A stretch of 39,953 nt of DNA from 2-02-FULL-45-10 sp964478235 (GTDB lineage Bacteria > Patescibacteriota > Patescibacteriia > Magasanikbacterales > GWA2-37-8), in the NCBI GenBank assembly GCA_964478235.1, contig CAYZGX010000008.1, positions 1 to 39,953 of the forward strand, written 5' to 3'. A program made the translations under genes and the position numbers. Of the stretch, positions 1-8,731 are shown piece after piece (positions within the stretch are counted from its first letter, which is position 1; each line of letters opens with the position of its first letter). The notes under the pieces are model-generated. The model had not been told where the DNA came from and ran no database searches. It worked only from the letters and a program-made list of their open reading frames with translations.

Positions 1-3000
1 AGCGTGAGTGGGGCAGTGGCACTTGGTAGTGTCACTTCCACTAACTTGAATGTTTCTGGTCTGACCAATGTTCTTCGGCTTGGTGTTAACTCGTCGTCTC
101 CTATATCTCAATTTGGTCTTCAAGCAGCCGCAGATCAAATTCCTTTTGATGTTGCGTCTTCAACAGGTTCGTCAATGCTTCGTATCAGTAAAACAGGTAA
201 TGTGTATATTGGTATCCCATCGGGTGTTCCAACTAACGCGGCTAAAGTTGTTTACCGCGGCGACGGTGGCGATATCGTTGCTTATGAAAATTCTGCAGGT
301 ACTCGACAATGGACAGTGGCAGAAACTGGGGCGGCAACGTTAGCAGGCACACTTCGCATTAACGGAAGCAATCTTATCAATGGTGGGTCAGGGGATATGC
401 TGTACTACGGTATAAACGCTGGCACAAATAATGTAATGCTTGCTAACGCTTCAACCTCCATTGCTTTGGTAGTTGGTGGGCCAGCGGCAGCACAAGGTGC
501 TCAAAAAGTAGATTATTTCCAAATTCGCTCTCAATATAATGTTGCCACAGCTGATATTCTTTCAGTCTCAAGCTCTGGTTTTGTGGGCATTGGAACGCCA
601 TCGCCACAAGCAACTTTACAAGTTGCTGGTACAACTATTTTAGCAACAACAACATTGGGTAATGCAACTTCTACTAATTTAGCTGTTTCTGGTCTCACCA
701 GTCTTGGCCTCGTCACTTTCACTAACGCTACTGGTACTAACCTGAATCTTACCAACGCCTTGACCTTTGCTACAGCTGTTGGAACAAGTGTTACTTCCAC
801 TAATCTCAGTACAGGCATCTTTACCTTCGCGAGCGCCACCGGTACCAACATCGCTTTCACCGTACTCCAAGGAACTAGTGTAACTTCTACTAACCTTGCA
901 GTGACTGGTCCTACCAATCTCGGCAATGTTACTAGTACTAATTTGAACACCGGCCTCGTTACCTTTGCTTCAGCTACTGGCACAAATGTTAATTTAGCAG
1001 GATCTTTCTACCAAACTGGTTTCACCGACTGTAGTGCTGAAAGTCAAACCGTTTTATACAACGCTACCACTGGTAAATTCTCTTGTGGTGCTGACGCAAC
1101 CGGTGGGGTAGCTTCAAGTGCTTTCTCTACGGCAGTTACTGTCTCTGACGGTTCAACCACCTCAAGTCTCCGCGCTGACGGTATCTTTATTGCTACCTCG
1201 ACCTCCAATTTAAACGGTCTTTTCTTTGCTGATTCCGTTGGTAATGTCTCTGCTTCTGGCAGTCTCCGCATCTTTGGTTCAGCTACGACCACCAACTTGA
1301 GCACTGGTCTTGTTACCTTCACTAGTGCTTCCGGTACCAACTTAAATCTTGCTAATGCGCTTACTTTTGCAACCGCAGTCGGTACTAGTGTTACTACTAC
1401 CAACCTTAATGCTGGCATCCTAACTTTCAGCAGTGCAACTGGTACCAACATTTCTTTCACCAGTCTCAACGGTACGAACGCGACGACCACCAACTTGGCA
1501 GTTACTGGTCTCACAAACCTCGGTGCTGTTACCTTCACCAACGCAACTGGCACGAACATCGCTTTCACCGTTCTTCAAGGTACGAGCGTTACCAGTACAA
1601 ATCTCGCTGTCACTGGCCCAACAGTGCTTACTAATGTTACTACCACCAACCTCTCCTTTACTCGCGTTGAGGGTACAAGTATTACTTCCACCAACTTGAA
1701 CGTGGCTAGTCTTACCAACTTAGCTAACACTACCATCACCAATGTTACCTCTACTAACTTGAGTACTGGTCTTCTCGGATTCACTTCAGCCACTGGTACG
1801 AACCTCAGTTTGGCAAATGGTTTAACATTCCTTAACGCTACCGGCACTAACGCTAACTTAACCGGTGCGTTCTACCAAACTGGTTTCACCGACTGTAGTG
1901 CTGAAAGTCAAACCGTTTTATACAACGCTACCACTGGTAAATTCTCTTGTGGTGCTGACGCAACCGGTGGGGTAGCTTCAAGTGCTTTCTCTACGGCAGT
2001 TACTGTCTCTGACGGTTCAACCACCTCAAGTCTCCGCGCTGACGGTATCTTTATTGCTACCTCGACCTCCAATTTAAACGGTCTTTTCTTTGCTGATTCC
2101 GTTGGTAATGTCTCTGCTTCTGGCAGTCTCCGCATCTTTGGTTCAGCTACGACCACCAACTTGAGCACTGGTCTTGTTACCTTCACTAGTGCTTCCGGTA
2201 CCAACTTAAATCTCACTAATGCTTTGACCTTTGCTACAGCTGTTGGAACTTCAATCACTTCTACCAACTTGCGTGTTTCTGGCCCAACAAGCCTCGGTAA
2301 TGCGACAAGTACTAATTTCAGTACTGGTTTCCTTAACTTTACTTCAGCAACTGGTACCAACCTAAGTATCTCTAACGCCTTAACCTTTGGTAGTGCAACG
2401 GGTACCAATTTGAGTGTTTCGGGTAGTTTCTTCCAGGACGGTTTTTCAAACTGTAGTACTGAAAGTGACACTGTACTCTATAACGCAACTACTGGTAAAT
2501 TCTCCTGTGGTTTGGATGGTACTAGCGGCTCAGCTACCACCGCTTTCACTACCGCTGTTACCGTGACTAACGGTTCAACCACTTCAAGTCTCCGTGCTGA
2601 CGGTATCTTCATTGCCACTTCGACTGCCAATAATGACGGGTTATTCTTTGTAAATAGTCGTGGTGATGTCAGTGCTTCCGGTACACTGTTTGTTGGTACA
2701 GCTTTGGTGGGTACTACTTACAGCGGTGCATTAGCTATCTTCTCCACTAGTACTAACAGTTATGGTCAGGTTGTTGTACATAACGAAAGTAGTGGAACAA
2801 GTGCTTCAGCTGATTTTGTAGCCACTGCCGACAACGGTACTGACTCAGCTTTCTTTATTGATATGGGTATCAATAGTTCTGGTTATACTGATGCGGCCTT
2901 CTCGATTACCGGTGCTAACGATGGTTATTTGTATGTAAATGGTGGCGATTTAGCGCTTGGTACGGCAACTTCAGATACTTCCACAATTATGTTCCATATT

Positions 3001-5946
3001 GGTGGAACTCGAGCAGAAAATGCGGTGATGCGTATGACTACTTCTGGTTTTGAGTTCTTCAGAACATCAACTTCGGCTAATACGACAACTGCCTTTTCTT
3101 TTGTGATGCCTACGTCTACTTCATTTTCAATTGAACGAAAAGGTACAACCACAGGTACCCTTTTTGAAGTAAAAGACTTAAGCCAAAACTTTGGTTCTGC
3201 TGTTACAGCCGGCGCCTTTATTCCTCGTAACTCGTATTTTGGTGAAGAATATAACATTTACCGTCGTGGTAGTTGTGCTACTGTGACAACAGTTTCTGGT
3301 ACGCAAATGCGTGGTGATGAGGGTAACCCGACAGTTTCTGCTTGTGCTGCTTTTGGTGGTACCTGGTCTTTAGCAACAACTACCGTTAATCCGTATACAT
3401 TCCCAGCTGGTGCCACTGGTACACGTGCTCTTCCAAACGTTCAATCGTTACTTCATGTAGTAAACGGCATTGAACGTTTGCAAGTTATTACGACAGCCGC
3501 TAACTCCTCAACGGGTATTATGGAATACTACGGTGGTACAGCTGGTGGTGGTAATTACTTGTGGGCTACCAACACTCTGCCTCTCATGACTGCTAAAGTT
3601 CGCCCAAATATCGTGTCGTCAACCACATCAACTGTGCGCTATTGGGTTGGTTTGTGGGCTTCGCCGACTTCCTCTAAGGCGGTTATTGCTCCATCATCAT
3701 CGCCTGACGGTATTTACTTTACCAACTGTAAAGATGCCGCCAACACCCCTTCTTGGCTCTCGCTCAACGGCGGTGGGGCTGGTACATGTAATTCTCTGTC
3801 GTGGGTTGGTATGGTTAAAAACGGCAACAGTATTGCTACCACTTCTTGTGCGATAGACGATCCGTTTACTATTTCTTCCAGCACTGGTTTCAACTTCTTG
3901 CGCATTGAATTTGTTAGTTCGTCAGCTATTCGTTTCATGGTAGATAGTAATACTGCTAACGGTGTTGACGAAGTCAGTTGTGGCGCGCCAATTACAGTTA
4001 ACCCTGCTAGCTATTCCGGTTGGGTTAACTTAACACCGTTTGCTGCTTTGATGGTCTTTAACCCAAGTCTCAACGCTGTGCTTGATATTGACTACATGCG
4101 TATTTGGCAAGATGAAAACGATTCTGGTGGTGGCGGTGGCGATCCAGCTCTCTTGTCTATCCCTGAAATCGTAACTACTACCCCTGATCTTGTTGGCTTG
4201 TCGAGTCTCGGTCAGCTGTATCCAGCAGGTCAACAAGTTAAAGAATTGCCTGAGGGGACGCTTGTCAGCCTTGATTCTGTAGTAGGGGACGGCAGTGTCA
4301 CCTCAAGTATGGGGTCGTATGATCCTAACTTGGTGGGTGTTATTATCCCAAGTAGTGGTTTGACCCTCACTAATAATACGGTTGATGGTGTGCAGGTCAC
4401 TTCTCATGGTCGAGCTACTGTCCGTGTTTCCACTATGAATGGTCCGATTAACTTTGGTGATTATCTTACAACCTCCCCAATTCCTGGTGTGGCCATGCGC
4501 GCCACAAAAGCGGGTACAGTGCTCGGTCGAGCTTTAGCTACGTATGTTGGTGAATCAGAAGGCTCTATCCCAGTAGTAATTTCAGTTGAACATTACACAG
4601 GTAAAGTTGGCAGCCTCATCACTGTCTCTACCGCTGGTGGCTCTAACTCTGCGTCTGACCTTATTTCATCTCTTGTTAACGCTTCCAGAATGACTGTTCC
4701 AGGTTTTGATATTGGTCTTTCTTCTTCAAGTAGCTTGTCTGAAATGTTCTCTGATACAGTTGTTGCTTCACTCTCTGTCACTGCTCCAACAATTAATGCT
4801 CGTGACGCCTACTTGTCTCGTTTGAATGCGCTGTCTGGCACTGATCTTGGCGTAGCACTTGATCAAAATGGTAAATTCACCATCGGCACCACGGGAACCG
4901 TAGCCATTTCCTTTGATGCGTTAGGTAACGCTACATATGCTGGCGAAATCACTGCTAAGAAATTTGTTGGTGAAGTAGTAGGTATGAACGAGTTGCAAGC
5001 CGCTGTCCTGTCTATGGATACTACGATGCAAAACTTACAAGCTCGTGCTACAACTACGGATATGCTTATTGCTAATCTCCAAGCCGAAGTATCAGCGTTG
5101 ATGAATGTCTCGACTACAAGTTCAACATCTACTCTCCTGACTGTTTCTAATCTGTCAGTAAGTAACACTCTCCAAGTTGCTGGTTTGAGCATCTTTAATA
5201 ATGGGCTCAAGACAGACACTATCAGCTCTCTTGGTGACATCCTCACCTTCATGAACGATGTTTCTTTCTTCGGTCGCCCATACTTCAATGTTGATACTGC
5301 TGGTTTCGCTGTCGTCGCTTCAAGCACTCAATCGGTTGAAGTTGTCTTTGATCAAGAATATCTCGAACAACCAATTGTTAACGTTACGTTGAGTCTTGAA
5401 GACACTACGTCGACTGAACAAATGATGACAGATGCAGAAGTTTTTGCTCAGGATATTCGTTTCGTAGTTACTAAGAAATCAGTTAAAGGCTTTACTATCG
5501 TGCTCAATAAACCAGCGAGCGCTCCGGTCACCTTTAGTTGGACAGCCTTTGCTGTTAAGAATCCAAAAATCTTCATTTCTGTGCCAGCCGTTGCTCCAGC
5601 AAGTACTCCGCAGGTAATTACTATGCCAACCGAAGAAACTTCTACTTCCACAACTCCAACCACTACTGCTGAAACAACCCCTCCGTCCGAGGTAGTGGGG
5701 GACACGAGCGCTTCATCTACAGCCCCTATTTCTCCTGTGGAGTCTCCGATGCCGACATCTGAAGAAACTGCACCTTCTAGTGAACCACAAGTGGTAGCGC
5801 CTACCGAAGAAACGACAGCTCCTGTGGTAGCTCCTGAACCGGTAGTTGAGACTGCTCCAGTAGCTGAGCCAGCACCATCACCGGCTGTTTTTGAACCTGC
5901 ACCAGCACCGGCTGTTTTTGAACCTGCACCAGCACCGGCTGAGTAA
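1..5946 (+). CDS. giant repetitive surface fibre / adhesin-like protein (5' end outside window)
   Basis: The frame is open from base 1, so the start codon and any signal peptide lie upstream; at least 1,981 codons are present. The first 900 or so residues are built from short degenerate repeats around a T-x-T-N-L core spaced about 10-15 residues apart, suggesting a beta-strand fibre. A motif FVGIGTPSPQATLQV near residue 194 is typical of phage tail-fibre and large adhesin stalks. Three copies of a module beginning FYQTGFTDCS or similar each carry a Cys pair. Residues about 1180-1370 look like a beta-sandwich domain ending in a Gly run, then a compact domain (about 1380-1530), a predicted coiled coil (about 1655-1700), and a Pro/Thr/Ser/Glu-rich tail of about 120 residues. 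I see no LPXTG signal, S74 peptidase domain or C-terminal membrane helix. Probably an exported surface structure; the exact role is unknown. Confidence 0.75.
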   Translation, partial: SVSGAVALGSVTSTNLNVSGLTNVLRLGVNSSSPISQFGLQAAADQIPFDVASSTGSSMLRISKTGNVYIGIPSGVPTNAAKVVYRGDGGDIVAYENSAGTRQWTVAETGAATLAGTLRINGSNLINGGSGDMLYYGINAGTNNVMLANASTSIALVVGGPAAAQGAQKVDYFQIRSQYNVATADILSVSSSGFVGIGTPSPQATLQVAGTTILATTTLGNATSTNLAVSGLTSLGLVTFTNATGTNLNLTNALTFATAVGTSVTSTNLSTGIFTFASATGTNIAFTVLQGTSVTSTNLAVTGPTNLGNVTSTNLNTGLVTFASATGTNVNLAGSFYQTGFTDCSAESQTVLYNATTGKFSCGADATGGVASSAFSTAVTVSDGSTTSSLRADGIFIATSTSNLNGLFFADSVGNVSASGSLRIFGSATTTNLSTGLVTFTSASGTNLNLANALTFATAVGTSVTTTNLNAGILTFSSATGTNISFTSLNGTNATTTNLAVTGLTNLGAVTFTNATGTNIAFTVLQGTSVTSTNLAVTGPTVLTNVTTTNLSFTRVEGTSITSTNLNVASLTNLANTTITNVTSTNLSTGLLGFTSATGTNLSLANGLTFLNATGTNANLTGAFYQTGFTDCSAESQTVLYNATTGKFSCGADATGGVASSAFSTAVTVSDGSTTSSLRADGIFIATSTSNLNGLFFADSVGNVSASGSLRIFGSATTTNLSTGLVTFTSASGTNLNLTNALTFATAVGTSITSTNLRVSGPTSLGNATSTNFSTGFLNFTSATGTNLSISNALTFGSATGTNLSVSGSFFQDGFSNCSTESDTVLYNATTGKFSCGLDGTSGSATTAFTTAVTVTNGSTTSSLRADGIFIATSTANNDGLFFVNSRGDVSASGTLFVGTALVGTTYSGALAIFSTSTNSYGQVVVHNESSGTSASADFVATADNGTDSAFFIDMGINSSGYTDAAFSITGANDGYLYVNGGDLALGTATSDTSTIMFHIGGTRAENAVMRMTTSGFEFFRTSTSANTTTAFSFVMPTSTSFSIERKGTTTGTLFEVKDLSQNFGSAVTAGAFIPRNSYFGEEYNIYRRGSCATVTTVSGTQMRGDEGNPTVSACAAFGGTWSLATTTVNPYTFPAGATGTRALPNVQSLLHVVNGIERLQVITTAANSSTGIMEYYGGTAGGGNYLWATNTLPLMTAKVRPNIVSSTTSTVRYWVGLWASPTSSKAVIAPSSSPDGIYFTNCKDAANTPSWLSLNGGGAGTCNSLSWVGMVKNGNSIATTSCAIDDPFTISSSTGFNFLRIEFVSSSAIRFMVDSNTANGVDEVSCGAPITVNPASYSGWVNLTPFAALMVFNPSLNAVLDIDYMRIWQDENDSGGGGGDPALLSIPEIVTTTPDLVGLSSLGQLYPAGQQVKELPEGTLVSLDSVVGDGSVTSSMGSYDPNLVGVIIPSSGLTLTNNTVDGVQVTSHGRATVRVSTMNGPINFGDYLTTSPIPGVAMRATKAGTVLGRALATYVGESEGSIPVVISVEHYTGKVGSLITVSTAGGSNSASDLISSLVNASRMTVPGFDIGLSSSSSLSEMFSDTVVASLSVTAPTINARDAYLSRLNALSGTDLGVALDQNGKFTIGTTGTVAISFDALGNATYAGEITAKKFVGEVVGMNELQAAVLSMDTTMQNLQARATTTDMLIANLQAEVSALMNVSTTSSTSTLLTVSNLSVSNTLQVAGLSIFNNGLKTDTISSLGDILTFMNDVSFFGRPYFNVDTAGFAVVASSTQSVEVVFDQEYLEQPIVNVTLSLEDTTSTEQMMTDAEVFAQDIRFVVTKKSVKGFTIVLNKPASAPVTFSWTAFAVKNPKIFISVPAVAPASTPQVITMPTEETSTSTTPTTTAETTPPSEVVGDTSASSTAPISPVESPMPTSEETAPSSEPQVVAPTEETTAPVVAPEPVVETAPVAEPAPSPAVFEPAPAPAVFEPAPAPAE
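1006..1349 (+). repeat. 344-bp exact repeat, copy 1
   Basis: This stretch is identical base for base to 1870-2213 (offset 864 bp, a multiple of three so the frame is kept). It covers the Cys-containing module and the start of the next repeat block of the giant surface gene. Confidence 0.95.
1870..2213 (+). repeat. 344-bp exact repeat, copy 2
   Basis: Identical to 1006-1349. A third, clearly diverged copy of the same module lies at about 2434-2640. Perfect identity, including silent positions, indicates a recent duplication or gene conversion inside the gene. Confidence 0.95.
5884..5937 (+). repeat. two tandem 27-bp units in the surface protein tail
   Basis: Two exact 27-bp units (5884-5910 and 5911-5937) encode the nonapeptide AVFEPAPAP twice just before the stop codon, within the Pro-rich C-terminal tail. 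Copy number is likely to vary between strains. Confidence 0.9.
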
Positions 5947-5973
5947 ACTGTTGACAAAAGTGGATGAACTTGC

Positions 5974-6003
5974 TTGCTAGCTATAAGAGCTACGTGCTAT
6001 ACT
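5974..6003 (+). promoter_or_regulatory. extended -10 promoter for the 6039 gene
   Basis: TTGCTA (5974-5979), an 18-bp spacer and TATACT (5998-6003) preceded by TGC, which makes an extended -10. The start codon lies 35 nt downstream. A better -35 (TTGACA at 5951) is too far away to pair with this -10. Confidence 0.55.
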
Positions 6004-6038
6004 GACACTACTTTAGTATTTATTATTTCATTTTTTCT

Positions 6039-6431
6039 ATGCCAGAAAAAAGCCTTGACACTCAGAAACTAGCATCTCTTGGTTTGTTAGTTTTTGCCCT
6101 TGTTTCAGTAATTGCCGCTGCTTATTTTTATAAGCAGAATACTGAATTGCGCCGGAATTCCCAGGCGGCCACTGAAAGTGAAATTCAAGATCTTATTGCC
6201 AAAGTTGGTAAACTGATTGTCCTTCCGTCTGGTGAACAGCCGACAGTTGCTACTGTTGCTGACCCAGAGAAATTAAAAAGTCAGCCTTTCTTTGCTAATG
6301 CTACAAAAGACGACAAAGTTCTTATTTACACCAACGCTCGTAAGGCAATTCTCTATAGTCCTTCACAAAATAAAATTATTGAAGTTGCCCCAATCAACAT
6401 TGGCCCAGCTCCTGAAGCGGCAGCTCAATAA
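6039..6431 (+). CDS. small single-pass membrane protein, function unknown
   Basis: 130 residues. A short N-terminal cytoplasmic stretch is followed by one membrane helix (about residues 12-31) and a soluble domain of about 95 residues that would face outside, ending in an Ala/Pro-rich tail. It has its own promoter and a strong terminator, so it is transcribed alone between the surface fibre gene and the dockerin gene. No ribosome binding site is visible; the leader is T-rich and ends in TCT-ATG. I do not recognise the domain. Confidence 0.75.
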   Translation: MPEKSLDTQKLASLGLLVFALVSVIAAAYFYKQNTELRRNSQAATESEIQDLIAKVGKLIVLPSGEQPTVATVADPEKLKSQPFFANATKDDKVLIYTNARKAILYSPSQNKIIEVAPINIGPAPEAAAQ

Positions 6432-6452
6432 TTTTTCTTAGTAACGCTTGTT

Positions 6453-6490
6453 ATAACGCTGCAGCTTCTGTGTTGCGGCGTTATCTTTTT
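6453..6490 (+). terminator. intrinsic terminator after the 6039 gene
   Basis: A 12-bp stem (6453-6464 with 6473-6484, one G-T wobble near the middle) is followed by CTTTTT. The T tract ends two bases before the ATG of the next gene at 6493. Confidence 0.8.
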
Positions 6491-6492
6491 CT

Positions 6493-7824
6493 ATGCGCCG
6501 AGCGCTCGTTCTCATCACGCTCCTATCTCTGGCTATTGTTGCTAAAGTTACAGCGACAGATTTTGGGTCGTCAAGTTTTATTGTGCGCGATCCGGTGGTC
6601 TTGGTGTCTGGTGGAGTAGCAACATCGTCAAATTTTCAGTTAATTAGTGGTAGTGGTCAGGTAGTAATAGGGGAAAGTACCAGCACCAATTTTATTGGTC
6701 GAGCTGGTTTTTTCTATTTTCCCTTGATTACGAGCCCGGTGTTGTCGGCCACAGGCGGTACCACACAAGTATCGTTGTCGTGGACATCGGCTAACGCTTC
6801 GTTAGGGTACGTGGTTTCAGCCTATCAAGTGGGGTATTCCGCTGTTTCTGGCGGTCCTTATACTTATGCTTCGGCCGGCGCCAGCACTTCCTATACAGTT
6901 ACGAGTCTCACTGCCGGCACGCCGTATTATTTTATTGTTCGAGCTCTTGATGGTCTGAGCGAATCAATTGTAACGTCCACTGAAGCAACAGCCACACCGT
7001 CAGCCGCCAGCTCAGGCGGCGGCGGAGGTGGTGGTGGGGGTGGAGGAGGGGGCGGCGGCGGAGGTGGTGGTGTTTCCAATACGACTGCTATTTTTACTGG
7101 CCGAGCCTATCCTGGTAGCACCGTGACACTGCTTAAAGACGCTCAAATTGTTGCCACTTCTATTTCTGGACCGGATGCTAAATTTCAAATTAATGTGACC
7201 AGCCTCACCGCCGGTAATTACATTTTCTCGGTCTATTCCGAAGACGACGCTGGCCGACGCTCGAGCTTGGTTACTTTCCCAGTGGGTATCACTGACGGAG
7301 CTACTACTAATATTAGTGGTATTTTCTTGGCCCCAACCATTGCTGTTGATAAAAGCGAAGTAAAACGCGGTGACAACATCGCCATTTTTGGTAAATCGAG
7401 TCCGGTGTCAGATATCGTTATTACTGTGAACTCAGAAGAAGAATTTTTTGTAAAAACCAAGGCCGACAGCAACGGTGTTTACCTTTATAATTTTGATACG
7501 AGTCCGCTGGAGATTGGCAGTCATTCCACACGTGCCAAAGCCTCTGTCGCTGGTGAAATCAGTGGCTACAGTGGTGTAGCTGGCTTTAAAGTGGGGACAA
7601 AATCTGTTCTTAAAGAAGATGACAAGGCTGGGTCCTGTTCCGCGTTGCGAGCTGATTTAAATGCGGATTGTCGCGTTAATTTAGTGGACTTTTCTATCGC
7701 TGCCTACTGGTTTAAGCGCGCATTAACCGGCTCAATTATTCCTTTGGAAATTGAAAAACTAAATGGTGACGGCAGAGTTAATCTAGTCGACTTTAGTATT
7801 ATGGCGTTTTATTGGACAGGCTGA
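6493..7824 (+). CDS. exported protein with fibronectin-III-like, Ig-like and C-terminal dockerin domains
   Basis: 443 residues. An N-terminal signal peptide (about 1-22) is followed by a fibronectin type III-like domain (about 78-168), a run of 19 Gly at residues 175-193, two Ig-like beta domains (about 197-365), and a C-terminal dockerin type I pair. Dockerin loop 1 is DLNADCRVNLVD (388-399) and loop 2 is KLNGDGRVNLVD (422-433), each followed by a helix starting with FSI. Dockerins bind cohesins through duplicated Ca-binding loops. The next two genes, 1 bp downstream and then overlapping, encode cohesin-like proteins, so this is probably their partner. In loop 2 the usual first Asp is Lys, and loop 1 carries a Cys. 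No Shine-Dalgarno is visible. Confidence 0.8.
   Translation: MRRALVLITLLSLAIVAKVTATDFGSSSFIVRDPVVLVSGGVATSSNFQLISGSGQVVIGESTSTNFIGRAGFFYFPLITSPVLSATGGTTQVSLSWTSANASLGYVVSAYQVGYSAVSGGPYTYASAGASTSYTVTSLTAGTPYYFIVRALDGLSESIVTSTEATATPSAASSGGGGGGGGGGGGGGGGGGGVSNTTAIFTGRAYPGSTVTLLKDAQIVATSISGPDAKFQINVTSLTAGNYIFSVYSEDDAGRRSSLVTFPVGITDGATTNISGIFLAPTIAVDKSEVKRGDNIAIFGKSSPVSDIVITVNSEEEFFVKTKADSNGVYLYNFDTSPLEIGSHSTRAKASVAGEISGYSGVAGFKVGTKSVLKEDDKAGSCSALRADLNADCRVNLVDFSIAAYWFKRALTGSIIPLEIEKLNGDGRVNLVDFSIMAFYWTG
7036..7071 (+). repeat. core of the polyglycine-coding tract
   Basis: Part of a run of 19 consecutive Gly codons (7015-7071) using all four Gly codons, so it is not a simple triplet repeat. It encodes a flexible linker between the fibronectin-like and Ig-like domains. 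Confidence 0.85.
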
Positions 7825-7825
7825 T

Positions 7826-8731
7826 ATGTCTATTTTTTCTTATCGTTCTATCATTTTTTCAGTACTTGCTTTGGCAAGCTTGTTTATTGCCCCACATTCA
7901 GCGCAGGCGGCCAAGATGTTTTTGGAGGATGGGGGAATAGAGTCATATGCCGGGTCTGATTACCTTAAAATTAACGCCTTTATAGACACTGAAGGGGTTC
8001 TTTTGAATACGTTTGGCGCTCGACTTGTTTTTCCGGCGAATCAGCTAGTCTTTAAAGATGTTACGAACGCTCAATCAATTATCAACGCTTTTGTTGAAGC
8101 TCCGCATGTGACAGACAGCGGAGTGGTTTTCTCTGGGATCACCCCGGGCGGTTATCAAGGAAATCGTGGGCTATTACTATCGTTTTTGTTTGCTCCGCAG
8201 GTGGCAGGGACTGCCCGTGTCTCGCTTGATTCTCTGGAGGCATACCAAAATGACGGGCAGGGGACACCGGCCGTTGTTACGAGCAAGCCACTTAGCCTCA
8301 GAATCACTCCGCTCGCCACGTCCACAGTTGCTTTAGAAACCGTTATTCCTGAGCTGTTTACTCCAGTTATTTTCCAAAATACCTCTGTCCCTGATGCGCC
8401 GTGGATGGTCGCTTTTACCGCTCAGGATAAACAATCGGGGATAGCGTATTACGAAGTTCAAGAAAGTCGCGAACTAACTCCAAGTGAACAAGGGTGGCAA
8501 CGAGCGATTAGCCCCGTTATTTTGGCCGACCAATCACTCAAAAGTTATACTTTTGTCAAAGCCGTTGACCGCCATGGTAATAGTCGGGTAGTGACACTCG
8601 CTCCGCTCGGCAAAGCTTGGTATACCACGTATTTTTCAAAAGCTGTTTTTTCGTGTATACTACTAGGGCTTGTTATAATCATTGTTAGGGTATGTTTTCT
8701 GCGAAGAAAACAGAAAGGAACCAGTCATTAA
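7826..8731 (+). CDS. membrane-anchored cohesin-like protein 1
   Basis: 301 residues: signal peptide (1 to about 28, ending SAQA), a cohesin-like beta domain (about 30-162), a second beta domain (about 188-262), and a C-terminal membrane helix (about 268-292) followed by a basic tail RRKQK. The domain is therefore held on the outer face of the membrane. Its cohesin-like region shares GY-x-G-x-RG and NDG-x-GT with the next protein, so the two are paralogues. It starts 1 bp after the dockerin gene and its 3' end overlaps the next gene by 40 bp, which fits a single transcript. The cohesin assignment rests on the fold pattern and the dockerin neighbour, not on a database search. Confidence 0.7.
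   Translation: MSIFSYRSIIFSVLALASLFIAPHSAQAAKMFLEDGGIESYAGSDYLKINAFIDTEGVLLNTFGARLVFPANQLVFKDVTNAQSIINAFVEAPHVTDSGVVFSGITPGGYQGNRGLLLSFLFAPQVAGTARVSLDSLEAYQNDGQGTPAVVTSKPLSLRITPLATSTVALETVIPELFTPVIFQNTSVPDAPWMVAFTAQDKQSGIAYYEVQESRELTPSEQGWQRAISPVILADQSLKSYTFVKAVDRHGNSRVVTLAPLGKAWYTTYFSKAVFSCILLGLVIIIVRVCFLRRKQKGTSH

Noticed and set aside
1..5946. Surface gene as part of a prophage tail
   Set aside because: The tail-fibre-like motifs are there, but the downstream genes are cell-surface and housekeeping genes with no capsid, tail or lysis functions.
5951..5956. TTGACA as -35 box for the 6039 gene
   Set aside because: It lies 41 bp from the TATACT box and 25 bp from TATAAG, too far for a normal promoter.
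5448..5957. Long - strand open frame opposite the surface protein tail (and others at 531-983, 1044-1568, 1908-2471, 4863-5327)
   Set aside because: These are antisense to the repetitive Thr/Ser/Ala/Pro-coding gene; their low-complexity products mirror the repeats and lack start signals.
7826..8731. Recoded TGA (alternative genetic code of some CPR groups)
   Set aside because: TGA ends the dockerin gene at 7822-7824, directly before the next ATG, and no gene here needs TGA read-through.
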